NCBI RefSeq assembly: GCF_003148805.1
Contig: NZ_QGGX01000002.1
Span: forward strand, 346,983-410,982
DNA length: 64,000 nucleotides
From: Aminobacter sp. AP02
Lineage (GTDB): Bacteria; Pseudomonadota; Alphaproteobacteria; Rhizobiales; Rhizobiaceae
Direction of reading: 5' to 3'
The position numbers and the translations under genes are program-made. The notes under the pieces are model-generated. The model was not told where the DNA came from and searched no databases. It worked only from the letters and a program-made list of their open reading frames with translations. Positions 22,533-32,121 of the stretch are shown piece after piece. The first letter of the stretch is position 1, and the number at the start of each line of letters is the position of its first letter.

Positions 22533-23009
22533 TCAGGCCACAGCCGTCATGGCTGTTGGTTGCTGATCGCTCGTGAGCATGCGATGGATGCTCTTGGCAT
22601 CCTCGGCCTTGCGTAACCGCGCCACGTTGCCGGAATCGCGCAGGAAACGGGCGATCTTGGCCAGTATGTTGAGATGTTTCAGCGGAGCTGCCTCGGGCAG
22701 AAGCAGCAGCACGACAAGGTCGACATCCTGATCGTCGATCGCTTCGAACGGGCAGGGCGCTGCGAGCCGCGCAAACGCGCAGAACGGCTCTTGCAGCTCG
22801 CGCACCTTGGCATGCGGTATCGCCACGCCCTCACCAAGGCCCGTCGAGCCAAGCTTCTCCCGCCCTGAAAGCACCGACGCTATCTCAGCGGCTGGGCAGC
22901 CGGTGCGCTTGGCTGCGTGCACCGCGAGTTCCTTGAGCAACCGCGTCTTGCTGTCGGGCTTGAGGTCGAGGATCACGTCCTCGACCGAAATCACGTCGGA
23001 AATGTTCAT
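22533..23009 (-). CDS. PtsN-like nitrogen-regulatory PTS IIA protein
   Basis: 158 residues of the EIIA-Ntr/mannitol fold. The phosphorylatable His is in GEGVAIPHAKVRELQ (about residue 65), preceded by LSGREKLGSTG. EIIA-Ntr proteins relay phosphate from EI-Ntr/NPr and regulate kinases and transporters. The canonical rhizobial ptsN sits next to rpoN; this one lies elsewhere, so it is probably a paralogue. The ATG at 23009 has no clear ribosome site but begins 2 nt after a small upstream reading frame, suggesting coupling. Confidence 0.88.
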   Translation of the reverse strand: MNISDVISVEDVILDLKPDSKTRLLKELAVHAAKRTGCPAAEIASVLSGREKLGSTGLGEGVAIPHAKVRELQEPFCAFARLAAPCPFEAIDDQDVDLVVLLLLPEAAPLKHLNILAKIARFLRDSGNVARLRKAEDAKSIHRMLTSDQQPTAMTAVA

Positions 23010-23011
23010 CG

Positions 23012-23197
23012 TCAGCTTGAAAGCATCGCGGCAAGCGCCAGCCCGCCCAAAAGCAGGCCGGTGACGAAAAACAGGCGGGTAAACATGAAGGGTTCGGTCT
23101 GGCCCCTGACCGGGCTATGGTCGTTTGCCGACCGGGGACTTGCGGTTTCGACCGTCCGCGCGCTGACGAACCTGTCCGGCATCTGGGTGCGAAGCAT
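23012..23197 (-). CDS. Small hypothetical protein with C-terminal membrane helix
   Basis: 61 codons from an ATG at 23197 with GGAAG about 7 nt upstream. The first 35 residues are polar; the end is a single hydrophobic helix, MFTRLFFVTGLLLGGLALAA. It stops 2 nt before the PtsN-like gene, which lacks its own ribosome site, so it may serve as a translational leader as much as a protein. I do not recognise the family. Confidence 0.4.
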   Translation of the reverse strand: MLRTQMPDRFVSARTVETASPRSANDHSPVRGQTEPFMFTRLFFVTGLLLGGLALAAMLSS

Positions 23198-23335
23198 CTG
23201 GGTCTTCCTTTTGTTCGCGCCGGAGCGGCAAGTTGCCGTCATCCGGTCGCGGTCAGGAAGGTAAAAGCCCAGACATCAGTATTCGAGAGAGGCAAATGCC
23301 CCAAGAAATAAGAAAGTCATAGCCATACGGCGGCC

Positions 23336-25666
23336 TTATGCCGACTGCACAAGCTCCGCGCTCTCACTCAACCAGGTGCCTATCTTGGCGCCAAGCTTGT
23401 CCGGCGACACCGGTTTGGGCAGATAGTCGTCCATGCCCGCGTCGATGCACTTTTCCCGGTCGCCCTTGAGCGCATGCGCAGTCACGCCGATGATCGGCGT
23501 ACGGCTGCCACTGGCTGCTTCTTCGGCTCGGATCGCGCGGGTTGCCTCGTAGCCGTTCATCTCGGGCATCGAAACATCCATCAGGACAAGCTTGGGCTTG
23601 AAGGTGCGGTACATCTCCACGGCCGTGCGGCCGTTGCCGGCAATGCGATGGCTGAGACCAAGCCCGGAAAGGATCTGGCCGAAGACGAGCTGGTTGACCT
23701 CGTTGTCCTCGGCCACCAGCACGTCCAGCCCTCCGCCTTGCAGGGGCGCCGGCTCCGGATGGGCAACGGGCGCCTGCGCGGGGCCACGGATGACGGTGAA
23801 TGCAGGCGATGCGTGACGAACCGGCTCGCGGACGAATTCCATCCGGCCAGCCTGCGAACGGGCCTTCTGCACCGCCGCAATCACCGTGCCGAGCAGCACC
23901 GCCGATCGTGCCGGCTTGGTCAGATGGGCCGAGATGCCAAAATCAAGCACCATGCGCGAGAAATCGACCTGGTCGACCGAAGTCAGCAGCACTACCGGGA
24001 TTGACGAGATGCGGCTGTCGGCGGCAATCGCCTTGGCAACATCGGCGCCGTTCATGCCCGGCATCTGGTAGTCGAGGATGACACAATCGACGCTGGCGCC
24101 GAGCTGGGCCGCGCGGTCCAGGAAGGCAAGACCGATAGCGCCGCTTTCGGCGGCAGCGCAGTCAAAGCCCCAGCTTTTCAGCTGTTCGAGCAGGATTTCG
24201 CGGTTGACCGGGTTGTCGTCGATGACCAGGACGCGCGCTCCGGTGACATCGACGGGCACCATGCCGGTTGTCTGCTGCGCTTCATGCCTTGGCAGCATGG
24301 CGGTGAACCAGAACACGGAGCCCTTGCCGAGTTCGCTCTCGACGCCAATCTGGCCGCTCATCAAGTCGACGAGGCGCGCGGCGATGGCGAGGCCGAGACC
24401 GGTGCCCTCGTGGCGACGGGTCGAGCTGCCATCTACCTGGGCGAACTTTTCGAACACGCTTCTCAGCTTGTCCGAGGGAATGCCGATGCCGGTGTCTTCC
24501 ACGCAGACCTTGAGCGATACCGTGTCGTCGATGAGTTCACCCGTAACGTCGACAAGTACATGGCCGCGTTCGGTGAACTTCACCGCGTTGCCGAGCATAT
24601 TGGTGACGATCTGGCGGAAGCGGCCGACGTCGCCAACCACATGGCTCGGCAGGCGCGGATCGACACGGACGATGAGTTCGAGGTTCTTTTCGGCGACACG
24701 CGCTGAGATAAGCGTCGCGACATCCTCGACAGCCTCACCGAGATGGAAGGGGGCAGGGTCAAGCGTCAGCTGACCGGCATTGATCTTGGAGAAGTCGAGC
24801 ACGTCGTTGATGATGGTGAGCAAGGCGTTGCCAGACTTCACGATCACGTCGGTGAAAGTCGTCTGTCGTGGGGTCAGGTCCGTACGCGCCAAAAGCTCGG
24901 CCATGCCGAGCACGCCGTTCATCGGCGTGCGGATTTCATGGCTCATATTGGCGAGGAATTCCGATTTGGCGCGGTCGGCGGCTTCGGCCTTCGACAGCGA
25001 TTCTGCGCTTTCGGCGAAGGCGCGGCGGATGGCATGTTCCATGGGCCGGAACACCCACACGGCGACGCCGCCGATCACCAGGACGAGCAAGGCGGTGGCG
25101 GCCATCAGCAGCCGGTCGCTGCGCGCCTCGGCATATCGGCGCTCGTTTGCCATCGCGCTGCTGGCGCGCAGCAGCATCGGCTGCGCGAACAGGTCGTTTT
25201 GATTGCGGATTTCGCGCGAGCTCCACTCGTCGGGGGATTGGGCCGTGGCCAGTGCACCCAGGTTGCGGGCGATGTCACGCGCCGACCAGAAAAGGTCGCC
25301 GTTGACCGAGGCACTGTCGAGTTCGCGCTGCGACTTTTCCGACAGCTGCGGGCGTACCGAATTGATCGTGTCGGTCAGGGCCTCGATGCCGGCCTCGAGG
25401 CGTGCTGCGTGGTTGCGTCCGGCAATCGCGAGCGCCTCTTGGGTTTCAGGGCGCCAGGCGGTGGGTGTCGTTTCGGCGAAATTGGTGGCGTTGCGCAGCT
25501 CGCGGGCAAAAGACGCTAGCTCCGACGCAATGCTATCGACATCGCGCCGGTAGGAATTGCCCTGGCTGAAGGCAACCATGACGACCATGGAAGTAAGCGC
25601 GAAGATCAACAGACCCGACAGGTATCTGATCCGTATCGAACGGATGAAGGACGAGTGCTCCGGCAT
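23336..25666 (-). CDS. Hybrid sensor histidine kinase with two receiver domains
   Basis: 776 residues from the ATG at 25666, preceded by GGGG; GTG and ATG codons 18-24 nt upstream are alternatives. Two membrane helices (about 12-34 and 187-207) flank a 150-residue periplasmic sensor region. Then come HisKA with phospho-His in [20 protein letters not shown], an HATPase domain ([21 protein letters not shown]), receiver 1 ([10 protein letters not shown]; Asp in [13 protein letters not shown]) and receiver 2 ([10 protein letters not shown]; Asp in [13 protein letters not shown]). No HPt domain is present, so phosphate must pass to a separate HPt or act internally. The stimulus is unknown and no cognate regulator is adjacent. 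Confidence 0.93.
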   Translation of the reverse strand: MPEHSSFIRSIRIRYLSGLLIFALTSMVVMVAFSQGNSYRRDVDSIASELASFARELRNATNFAETTPTAWRPETQEALAIAGRNHAARLEAGIEALTDTINSVRPQLSEKSQRELDSASVNGDLFWSARDIARNLGALATAQSPDEWSSREIRNQNDLFAQPMLLRASSAMANERRYAEARSDRLLMAATALLVLVIGGVAVWVFRPMEHAIRRAFAESAESLSKAEAADRAKSEFLANMSHEIRTPMNGVLGMAELLARTDLTPRQTTFTDVIVKSGNALLTIINDVLDFSKINAGQLTLDPAPFHLGEAVEDVATLISARVAEKNLELIVRVDPRLPSHVVGDVGRFRQIVTNMLGNAVKFTERGHVLVDVTGELIDDTVSLKVCVEDTGIGIPSDKLRSVFEKFAQVDGSSTRRHEGTGLGLAIAARLVDLMSGQIGVESELGKGSVFWFTAMLPRHEAQQTTGMVPVDVTGARVLVIDDNPVNREILLEQLKSWGFDCAAAESGAIGLAFLDRAAQLGASVDCVILDYQMPGMNGADVAKAIAADSRISSIPVVLLTSVDQVDFSRMVLDFGISAHLTKPARSAVLLGTVIAAVQKARSQAGRMEFVREPVRHASPAFTVIRGPAQAPVAHPEPAPLQGGGLDVLVAEDNEVNQLVFGQILSGLGLSHRIAGNGRTAVEMYRTFKPKLVLMDVSMPEMNGYEATRAIRAEEAASGSRTPIIGVTAHALKGDREKCIDAGMDDYLPKPVSPDKLGAKIGTWLSESAELVQSA

Positions 25667-25797
25667 GCGCAACCCCAAACACATACGCACAATTTTACAG
25701 AGCCGGAATAGACACCATTAACATTAAGAGTTTCTGACCCGCAGATCGTACTGGGCCGGAAGTCGTTCTGGGGATTGTCCGCGGGTTCTCAGCGGAA

Positions 25798-26715
25798 TCA
25801 GCTGTTGCGCTCGGCAACAAAACTGGCTGCCGCCTTAAGCATGATGGCGCTTTCGCCGAAGGGCTCGAGCAAGTCATGAGCCTGGCTGACCAGGCCTGAG
25901 AGTTGGGCGCGGGCCCAGTCGGCTCCGTGCAGCGAAACCAGCGTTGCCTTGCCGGCGGCCACGTCCTTGCCGGTTGCCTTGCCCATTGTCTGGGCATCGG
26001 CGGTGAGGTCGAGCAGGTCGTCGGCGAGCTGGAATGCAAGGCCGATCGCCGAGCCGAACTCGGCAAGCCGTTCGCGCTCATCGGTGGAGGCACCGGCCAG
26101 CATTGCTCCGGCCTCGCAGGCAAAGCGGATCAGCGCGCCGGTCTTCATGGCCTGCAAGCGGATGATTCCGGCCTCGTCGGGCTTGTTGCGTTCGGCGTCT
26201 AGGTCCAGCGCCTGCCCCCCGACCATGCCGCCCGGGCCGGCAGCACGTGCGAGCGCGAGCACCAGGGCTACCTTCCGTTCCGCCGGCAGCGGCGTCGCCT
26301 CGTCGGCAATGATGTCGAAAGCGTGGGTCAACAGCCCGTCCCCGGCCAGGATCGCGCTCGCCTCGTCGAAAGCCTTGTGCACCGTAGGCTGGCCTCGGCG
26401 CAGGTCGTCGTCGTCCATCGCGGGCAGGTCGTCGTGGATCAGCGAGTAGCAATGCACGCATTCGAGAGCTGTTGCAACGCGAAGCGCTGCTTCACCGTCG
26501 GCGTCAAATAGTGCGGCGCTCTCCAGCACCAGGAACGGCCTGAGCCTCTTGCCGCCGTTGAGTGCGCCGTGGCGCATCGCCGCCATCAAATGTTCCGGAC
26601 GGGTGATTTCGCCCGTTAGGATGCGCTCGCCGAGCAATTGCCGGAGCTCAGCCTCAACGGCGTCGGCTCGTATGCGAAGGGCGGTTTCGAACATGATATC
26701 GCTGTCGATTGTCAT
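25798..26715 (-). CDS. ispA: Farnesyl diphosphate synthase (polyprenyl synthetase)
   Basis: 305 residues, short-chain trans-prenyltransferase condensing IPP with DMAPP/GPP. The first Asp-rich motif is DDLPAMDDDDLRRGQPTVHK (with the two-residue insertion typical of bacterial FPP synthase) and the second is LAFQLADDLLD. GGKRLRPFL near residue 45 binds IPP. The ATG at 26715 gives the standard length, though no strong ribosome site is seen. It is divergent from mtgA. Product length (C15) is assigned from the IspA-like sequence and size. Confidence 0.93.
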   Translation of the reverse strand: MTIDSDIMFETALRIRADAVEAELRQLLGERILTGEITRPEHLMAAMRHGALNGGKRLRPFLVLESAALFDADGEAALRVATALECVHCYSLIHDDLPAMDDDDLRRGQPTVHKAFDEASAILAGDGLLTHAFDIIADEATPLPAERKVALVLALARAAGPGGMVGGQALDLDAERNKPDEAGIIRLQAMKTGALIRFACEAGAMLAGASTDERERLAEFGSAIGLAFQLADDLLDLTADAQTMGKATGKDVAAGKATLVSLHGADWARAQLSGLVSQAHDLLEPFGESAIMLKAAASFVAERNS

Positions 26716-26843
26716 GGCGGCGAGCGGTAGCCGACAGTCAGACGTTGCGCAAGAAGCCAAGCGCCTTTATGCCGAAAGGCTGACAGACAAGGGCGGGCGG
26801 GTTGGCCGAACCGATCATAGAGCCGGAAACCGAAGGGCTGGAG

Positions 26844-27554
26844 ATGGCAGCTGCACGGCGCGGGGGCTTCTCGCGTGGAGGCCTGCGCCGCTGGGTGCGG
26901 CTCGGCGCGCTGATTGCCGCGACCATGGCAGCGCTGCCCATCGTGCTGACCATACTGTACCTGCCGCCCTTCGTCCGGCCGATCTCGACGCTGATGATCA
27001 AGGATCTCATCACCCTGCAAGGCTATGACCGGCAATGGGTGCCACTGGACGATATCGCACCGGTCATGGCGCACTCGGTGATCATGTCCGAGGACGGGCA
27101 GTTCTGCTCCCACAGGGGAGTCGATCTTGGCGAGTTGAGGGGCGTTATCAGCGACGCGCTGGAGGGCGAGCCGACTCGTGGCGCCTCCACCATTCCGATG
27201 CAGACGGTGAAGAACCTTTATCTGTGGAATGGCCGCTCTTTCCTGCGCAAGGTGGTCGAGTTGCCGCTTGCGGTCTATTTCGATGCGCTCATGCCCAAGC
27301 GGCGCATCATGGAAATCTACCTGAACATCGCCGAATGGGGCCCCAACATCTACGGCATCGAGGCGGCCTCCCAGCACTATTTCGGCAAGCCGGCGAGCCA
27401 GCTTTCCCGGCGCCAGGCCGCACTACTCGCCGTTACCTTGCCAAATCCGGCCGCGCGCAATCCCGCCAAGCCGGGCCCCGGGCTCAAGCGGCTCGCCTCG
27501 GTCATTGAGCGCCGCGCTGCCAAGGCTGGCGCTTACGTCCAGTGTCTGGACTAA
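26844..27554 (+). CDS. mtgA: Monofunctional biosynthetic peptidoglycan transglycosylase
   Basis: 236 residues from the ATG at 26844 (AAGGG about 7 nt upstream); an in-frame TTG at 26802 would add 14 residues. One membrane anchor (about 20-42) is followed by a GT51 domain: catalytic Glu in [16 protein letters not shown], then [31 protein letters not shown] and [20 protein letters not shown]. It polymerises lipid II into glycan strands at the outer face of the inner membrane. No transpeptidase domain follows. Divergent from ispA. Confidence 0.94.
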   Translation: MAAARRGGFSRGGLRRWVRLGALIAATMAALPIVLTILYLPPFVRPISTLMIKDLITLQGYDRQWVPLDDIAPVMAHSVIMSEDGQFCSHRGVDLGELRGVISDALEGEPTRGASTIPMQTVKNLYLWNGRSFLRKVVELPLAVYFDALMPKRRIMEIYLNIAEWGPNIYGIEAASQHYFGKPASQLSRRQAALLAVTLPNPAARNPAKPGPGLKRLASVIERRAAKAGAYVQCLD

Positions 27555-27709
27555 GCTCGTATCCACGAGACCGAAAAAAGAGTCGCTTCGGGCTGGTCAA
27601 GCCAGCTTTCGCCGTGTATAGGCTCGCCAACTTTCTCAGTTTCCGGCCCTGAATGCGGCCCTTTCACGAGGGCGGACAGGGTCATTTGACCGATTGGTGG
27701 AGTATATCC

Positions 27710-27892
27710 ATGGCTGTTCCTAAACGAAAAACCTCCCCGTCCAAGCGCGGTATGCGCCGCTCGGCAGACGCGCTGAAGGCCCCGACCTATGTCGAGGACA
27801 AGAATTCCGGCGAAATGCGCCGCCCGCACCACATCGACCTGAAGACCGGCATGTACCGCGGTCGCCAGGTTCTGACGCCGAAGGAAAGCTAA
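27710..27892 (+). CDS. rpmF: Ribosomal protein bL32
   Basis: 60 residues starting [20 protein letters not shown], the invariant bL32 N-terminus, and ending RQVLTPKES. The ATG at 27710 has GGTGGAG about 8 nt upstream. It is a component of the 50S subunit. It stands alone with a 155-nt upstream gap and a strong terminator 29 nt downstream. The alphaproteobacterial form lacks the zinc Cys pairs, as here. Confidence 0.97.
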   Translation: MAVPKRKTSPSKRGMRRSADALKAPTYVEDKNSGEMRRPHHIDLKTGMYRGRQVLTPKES

Positions 27893-27920
27893 GCAGCTTT
27901 TCCTCCGCAAGCGTATTGAG

Positions 27921-27950
27921 AAAGGACCGGCCAGCCGGTCCTTTCTTTTT
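27921..27950 (+). terminator. Terminator of rpmF
   Basis: A 10-bp stem AAAGGACCGG / CCGGTCCTTT with a 4-nt loop, then CTTTTT. Confidence 0.92.
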
Positions 27951-28034
27951 GCGTGTCTGGATGGATAACGAATCTCTTGACGCCAGGATGGCCGGAGATT
28001 CTAGAAGAGACCGGCGCAACGCGGAGACTGGTCC

Positions 28035-28448
28035 ATGCTCGCGGGCATTCCCCTTCTGATCATCCCTTTCATCCTGTTCAATATCGGCCTGGCCGGCCTG
28101 TTCGGCGCTGGGCCTGCTGGCGATCCCTGGGCGAACGAAATCCTCTCGCTCAACATGATGTCGGGTGGGGTCTTCACGCTGACGCTCGGCGATCTGTTGA
28201 TAGTCGTCGCCTTGCTCCTGCTTTTCGTGGAGATCGTGAAGTCGACGCGCACAAGCAGCGCCTCGGTGGTCGACCATCTGTTGTCGACGTTCGTCTTCGT
28301 CGCTTTCCTGGTCGAATTCCTTTTGGTGCGCGGGGCCGCGCACTCGGTCTTCTTCACGCTGATGGTCGTGGCTTTGATCGACGTTCTGGCCGGCTTTTCG
28401 GTTTCGCTCCGTTCCGCCAGCCGCGACGTCATGTTCGACCGCGAGTAG
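28035..28448 (+). CDS. Four-helix hypothetical membrane protein
   Basis: 137 residues with four likely membrane helices (about 3-22, 48-68, 80-98, 103-122), several Gly/Leu-rich, and a short charged tail ending RDVMFDRE. GGAG lies about 8 nt before the ATG. It lies 85 nt past the rpmF terminator, so it has its own promoter. I do not recognise a functional family; it looks like the many small conserved rhizobial membrane proteins of unknown role. Confidence 0.7.
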   Translation: MLAGIPLLIIPFILFNIGLAGLFGAGPAGDPWANEILSLNMMSGGVFTLTLGDLLIVVALLLLFVEIVKSTRTSSASVVDHLLSTFVFVAFLVEFLLVRGAAHSVFFTLMVVALIDVLAGFSVSLRSASRDVMFDRE

Positions 28449-28475
28449 CTTTGCGCACACATTGGATGCGCAAAG
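28449..28475. terminator. Hairpin between convergent genes
   Basis: CTTTGCGCA (28449-28457) pairs with TGCGCAAAG (28467-28475) across a 9-nt loop, directly between the stops of the membrane protein and the GlcG-like gene. There is no T-run, so it may stabilise 3' ends rather than terminate. Confidence 0.5.
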
Positions 28476-28477
28476 GC

Positions 28478-28906
28478 TTAGACTTTCGCGACGAAACCGG
28501 CGGCTTCGATGCCGGCTATGGCAGCCAGCTCGTCATTGTCCGACGTATCGCCCGAAATGCCGACCGCGCCCAGCACGTCGCCATTCTTGTTGCGGATCAG
28601 CACGCCGCCCGGCACCGGCACGATCTTGCCGCCCGATACAGCTGAAAGTCCCTGGAAGAAGTGCGGACGCTCGACAGCGGCAACGCCAAGGGCCCGCGAG
28701 CTTGAGCCGACGGCGAGCGCGCCATAGGCCTTGCCGGAGGCGACTTCGGCGCGGATGAAGGGCGAGCCGTCCTGGCGCTGGAAGGCGAGCAGGTGGCCGC
28801 CTGCGTCAAGAACCGCCACGCCGAGCGGCTTGAAGTTCTTTTCCGCACCCAGCGCAAGCGCTGTGGCGATGACGGCGTTGGCCTTGGCCAAAGTCAGTTC
28901 GGTCAT
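28478..28906 (-). CDS. GlcG/HbpS-family (heme-binding-like) protein
   Basis: 142 residues. ATG at 28906 with AGGAG 7 nt upstream. The family pattern is clear: MTELTLAKANAVIATALALG, GVAVLDAGGHLLAFQRQDG, FIRAEVASGKAYGA, then IGAVGISGDTSDNDE-like end (here LGAVGISGDTSDNDELAAIA). GlcG/HbpS proteins are small PAS-like oligomers; HbpS binds heme, and GlcG is found in glycolate loci. No signal peptide is seen, and no neighbour points to a pathway. It might help in oxidative or redox sensing, which is inference. Confidence 0.88.
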   Translation of the reverse strand: MTELTLAKANAVIATALALGAEKNFKPLGVAVLDAGGHLLAFQRQDGSPFIRAEVASGKAYGALAVGSSSRALGVAAVERPHFFQGLSAVSGGKIVPVPGGVLIRNKNGDVLGAVGISGDTSDNDELAAIAGIEAAGFVAKV

Positions 28907-29148
28907 GGTTGGTTCTCCTGTTGATACGTGCATAGCAAGCACGCTTGGGATGCCGGGCAAACCCTGCATCCGGTTGAAACTGCCTTACCTGAATGGGTGG
29001 GAGAGGGGGCTTTTCCAGCCCTGGATCTTGAAGTCTCGATTTCACCTTGGGATTTGGCGAGGCTCTCCGGCCCTTTGCGGACGCTCCGGGCGTTCGACGC
29101 TCGGATGGCCTGGCAACGGGCTTGCGGCGACCTCGGGTCGACGGCGAC

Positions 29149-29751
29149 TTATCCCATCGAATCGATTTTCCGCTGCATCGCGGCGAGCTGTTCCTTGAGC
29201 TCCTTGAGCTCGTTCGGCTTCTCAGAAGCTTCGTTCTTGGCCGGTTCGGCAGGTGCGGCCCCCGTGCCGGGCGCCGGGAAGGGGGTAAACATGCGCATCG
29301 CGTTCTGGAACAGCTCCATGTTGCGGCGCGTCTGTTCCTCCAGCGCTTTCATCGGCGTTGCGCCCTTCATCATGTCCATCGGCGTCTTGCCGAAGGCCGA
29401 CTTCATCTGCTCGCGGAAACGCTCCTGCTCCTTGGAGAAGGCAAGCATCGACTGCTCGAGGAAGCTCGGCACGACCATCTGCATCTGGTCGCCATAATAA
29501 GAGATCAGTTGCCTGAGGAACGGGATCGGCAGCATGTTCTGGCCGTCCTTGTTCTCCAATTCGAAGATGATCTGGGTCAGTACCGGATGAGTGATGTCTT
29601 CGCCGGTCTTGGCATCCTGAACGGTAAACTCTTCGCCCTTCTTGACCATCTCGGCCAGGTCCTCGAGCGTGACGTAAGTACTCGTGCCGGTATTGTAGAG
29701 CCGGCGGTTGGCGTATTTCTTGATTACGATCGGCGTGTCTTTAGCAGCCAT
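29149..29751 (-). CDS. phaR: Polyhydroxyalkanoate synthesis repressor PhaR
   Basis: 200 residues. The ATG at 29751 is preferred over one 6 nt upstream because GGAGG sits 6 nt before it. The N-terminal PHB/PHA accumulation regulator DNA-binding domain reads VIKKYANRRLYNTGTSTYVT, followed by LEDLAEMVKKGEEFTVQDAK and a granule-binding region (FLEQSMLAFSKEQERFREQM) and a C-terminal coiled coil. PhaR (AniA/PhaR in rhizobia) binds PHB granules and represses phasin and PHB genes when polymer is absent. It is divergent from phaAB across a TGC-rich palindromic region. Confidence 0.95.
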   Translation of the reverse strand: MAAKDTPIVIKKYANRRLYNTGTSTYVTLEDLAEMVKKGEEFTVQDAKTGEDITHPVLTQIIFELENKDGQNMLPIPFLRQLISYYGDQMQMVVPSFLEQSMLAFSKEQERFREQMKSAFGKTPMDMMKGATPMKALEEQTRRNMELFQNAMRMFTPFPAPGTGAAPAEPAKNEASEKPNELKELKEQLAAMQRKIDSMG

Positions 29752-29892
29752 CAGCATCCTCCCCCGGAAGACCGGTATGCCATGTAAGCAGCCGGTAACA
29801 TTTCGCCAGTCAGGAAGATAAGCGCAAAGCAATCGCAAATCCAAGCGGTTTGTGCAGTGCAAGAACGCGAGCCGGCCTGGTGCCGGCAAAAA

Positions 29893-29930
29893 AATGCTGC
29901 GCAGCATTGCTGCACTGCGGCTGCAGCATT
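29893..29930. promoter_or_regulatory. Candidate PhaR operator region upstream of phaA
   Basis: It holds a perfect 16-bp palindrome AATGCTGCGCAGCATT (29893-29908), followed at once by TGCTGCACTGC and GGCTGCAGCATT. PhaR of Paracoccus binds paired CTGC/GCAG half sites; this block has three GCAG and three CTGC copies in 38 bp. It lies 116 nt before phaA and 142 nt from phaR, in position for control of both. Assignment rests on motif resemblance. Confidence 0.6.
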
Positions 29931-30045
29931 GGCCGCCCTGCGATTTTCCGGTTTGACTCGGGTCCTGGAACGGGCAAGAAAAGTCATGAGCGCCAACGTC
30001 TTCGACGCGCAACAACCATTCGTCTCACGAAGTCTGGAGAGAAAC

Positions 30046-31230
30046 ATGTCCGCCTCATCCTCCATCGTCGTTGCCAGCGCGGCCCGCACGCCGGTCGGCT
30101 CCTTCAACGGCGCCTTTGCCAACACCCCGGCACATGAATTGGGCGCCATCGCCGTCAAGGAGGCGCTAGCCCGCGCGGGTGTCGATCCCAGGGAAGTCGA
30201 TGAGGTCATCCTCGGCCAGATCCTTGCAGCAGGTGCCGGCCAGAACCCGGCCCGCCAGGCCGCGATGGCCGCAGGCGTTCCGCAGGAGGCGACCGCCTGG
30301 GGTCTCAACCAGCTTTGTGGCTCGGGCCTGCGCACCATCGCGATCGGCATGCAGCAGATCGCCATGGGCGACGCCAAGATCATCGTCGCCGGCGGCCAGG
30401 AATCGATGTCGATGGCCCCGCATTGCCAGCATTTGCGCGGCGGCGTGAAGATGGGCGACTTCAAGATGATCGATACGATGATCAAGGACGGCCTGACCGA
30501 CGCTTTCTACGGCTACCACATGGGCAACACCGCCGAGAACGTCGCCCGCCAGTGGCAGCTTACGCGCGACGAGCAGGACCAGTTCGCGGTTGCCTCGCAA
30601 AACAAGGCCGAGGCCGCGCAGAAGGCCGGTCGCTTCGCCGATGAGATCGTGTCCGTCACCATCAAGGGGCGCAAAGGCGACACCATCGTCGACCAGGACG
30701 AATACATCCGTCACGGCGCCACCATGGACTCGGTCGCCAAGCTGAAGCCCGCCTTCGACAAGGAAGGCACTGTCACCGCTGGCAACGCATCTGGTATCAA
30801 TGACGGCGCTGCTGCTGTCGTTTTGATGACCGAAGCAGAAGCCGTGCGCCGCGGCCTCACCCCGCTCGTGCGTATCGTTTCGTGGGCGACCGCGGGTGTC
30901 GATCCGCAGATCATGGGCACCGGCCCGATCCCCGCTTCGCGCAAGGCGCTGGAAAAAGCTGGCTGGTCGGTCGGCGATCTCGACCTGGTCGAGGCCAACG
31001 AAGCCTTTGCCGCGCAGGCCTGCGCGGTCAACAAGGACATGGGCTGGGATCCGGCGATCGTCAACGTCAATGGCGGCGCGATTGCGATCGGTCATCCTGT
31101 CGGCGCTTCGGGTGCGCGCGTGTTCAACACGCTGGTCTACGAGATGCGGCGACGCAGCGCCAAGAAGGGTCTCGCGACCCTGTGCATCGGCGGCGGCATG
31201 GGCGTCGCGATGTGTGTCGAGACGATGTAG
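30046..31230 (+). CDS. phaA: Acetyl-CoA acetyltransferase (beta-ketothiolase)
   Basis: 394 residues, condenses two acetyl-CoA to acetoacetyl-CoA, first step of polyhydroxybutyrate synthesis. The ATG at 30046 has GGAGAG 6 nt upstream. Thiolase landmarks are the nucleophilic Cys in [13 protein letters not shown] (about residue 89), [10 protein letters not shown], the His in [17 protein letters not shown] (about 350) and the second Cys in [12 protein letters not shown] hairpin ends or attenuates the message before phaB. No phaC synthase is present in this window, as is common in rhizobia. Confidence 0.96.
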   Translation: MSASSSIVVASAARTPVGSFNGAFANTPAHELGAIAVKEALARAGVDPREVDEVILGQILAAGAGQNPARQAAMAAGVPQEATAWGLNQLCGSGLRTIAIGMQQIAMGDAKIIVAGGQESMSMAPHCQHLRGGVKMGDFKMIDTMIKDGLTDAFYGYHMGNTAENVARQWQLTRDEQDQFAVASQNKAEAAQKAGRFADEIVSVTIKGRKGDTIVDQDEYIRHGATMDSVAKLKPAFDKEGTVTAGNASGINDGAAAVVLMTEAEAVRRGLTPLVRIVSWATAGVDPQIMGTGPIPASRKALEKAGWSVGDLDLVEANEAFAAQACAVNKDMGWDPAIVNVNGGAIAIGHPVGASGARVFNTLVYEMRRRSAKKGLATLCIGGGMGVAMCVETM

Positions 31231-31240
31231 ACCGAAAAGA

Positions 31241-31268
31241 AAAAGGGCGGCCAATGTGCCGCCCTTTT
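31241..31268 (+). terminator. Intercistronic hairpin between phaA and phaB
   Basis: An 11-bp stem AAAAGGGCGGC / GCCGCCCTTTT with a 6-nt loop, 10 nt after the phaA stop. The T-run is inside the stem, so termination may be partial, allowing phaB to be read at a lower level or from a second promoter. Confidence 0.8.
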
Positions 31269-31325
31269 CGTCTCTAAAAGCCTGTCGCAAGGGCACTTCA
31301 TCCAGCAGCAGAAAAGGGGAAACGC

Positions 31326-32051
31326 ATGAGCAAGGTTGCACTCGTCACCGGAGGATCGCGCGGCATTGGCGCTGCGATTTCAATCGCCCTGAAGGAGGCT
31401 GGCTATTCCGTCGCTGCCAATTACGCCGGCAATGACGAAGCGGCACAGAAGTTCAAGGCGGAGACGGGCATTCCGGTCTACAAATGGTCGGTCGCCGACT
31501 ACGACGCCTGCGAGGCGGGCATCAGGCAGGTCGAGGCCGATCTCGGGCCGGTGTCGGTGCTGGTCAACAACGCCGGCATCACGCGTGACTCGATGTTCCA
31601 CAAGATGACGCGCGAACAGTGGAAGGAAGTCATCGACACCAATCTGCATGGCGTCTTCAACATGACCCACCCGCTTTGGAGCGGCATGCGCGACCGCAAG
31701 TTCGGCCGTGTCGTCACCATCTCCTCGATCAATGGTCAGAAAGGCCAGGCAGGCCAGGCCAATTATTCGGCGTCGAAGGCTGGCGACATCGGCTTCACCA
31801 AGGCACTAGCCCAAGAGGGCGCGCGCGCCGGCATTACCGTCAACGTCATCTGCCCGGGCTATATCGGCACCGACATGGTCATGGCCGTGCCGGAAAAAGT
31901 GCGCGAGTCGATCATTGCGCAGATTCCGGTCGGTCGCCTGGGCGAGCCGGAGGAGATCGCGCGCTGCGTGGTGTTCCTGGCGTCGGAGGATTCCGGCTTC
32001 ATCACCGGGGCCACGCTGACCGCCAATGGCGGGCAGTATTTCGCCGGGTAG
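31326..32051 (+). CDS. phaB: Acetoacetyl-CoA reductase
   Basis: 241 residues, an SDR that reduces acetoacetyl-CoA to (R)-3-hydroxybutyryl-CoA with NADPH. It has the cofactor motif VTGGSRGIGAAIS, NNAGITRDSMFHKM, catalytic Ser in TISSINGQKGQAGQ, Tyr/Lys in NYSASKAG, and the ending TGATLTANGGQYF typical of PhaB. AGGGG lies about 8 nt before the ATG. It follows phaA, separated by a hairpin. Together they supply monomer for a PHB synthase encoded elsewhere. Confidence 0.96.
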   Translation: MSKVALVTGGSRGIGAAISIALKEAGYSVAANYAGNDEAAQKFKAETGIPVYKWSVADYDACEAGIRQVEADLGPVSVLVNNAGITRDSMFHKMTREQWKEVIDTNLHGVFNMTHPLWSGMRDRKFGRVVTISSINGQKGQAGQANYSASKAGDIGFTKALAQEGARAGITVNVICPGYIGTDMVMAVPEKVRESIIAQIPVGRLGEPEEIARCVVFLASEDSGFITGATLTANGGQYFAG

Positions 32052-32074
32052 TCGGCAATCTGCTGGCTTGAAAA

Positions 32075-32100
32075 GAAACGGCGCCGAAAGGCGCCGTTTC
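32075..32100. terminator. Terminator after phaB
   Basis: A perfect 11-bp stem GAAACGGCGCC / GGCGCCGTTTC around a GAAA loop, 23 nt after phaB and 21 nt from the end of the convergent aquaporin remnant; it can serve both strands. Confidence 0.85.
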
Positions 32101-32121
32101 CATGTGTCTTATCGCTAGGGT

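Noticed and set aside
31241..31268. Hairpin between phaA and phaB as proof of two separate operons
   Set aside because: The stem holds the T-run inside, so partial read-through is likely; genes of the same pathway in one direction remain probably co-transcribed.
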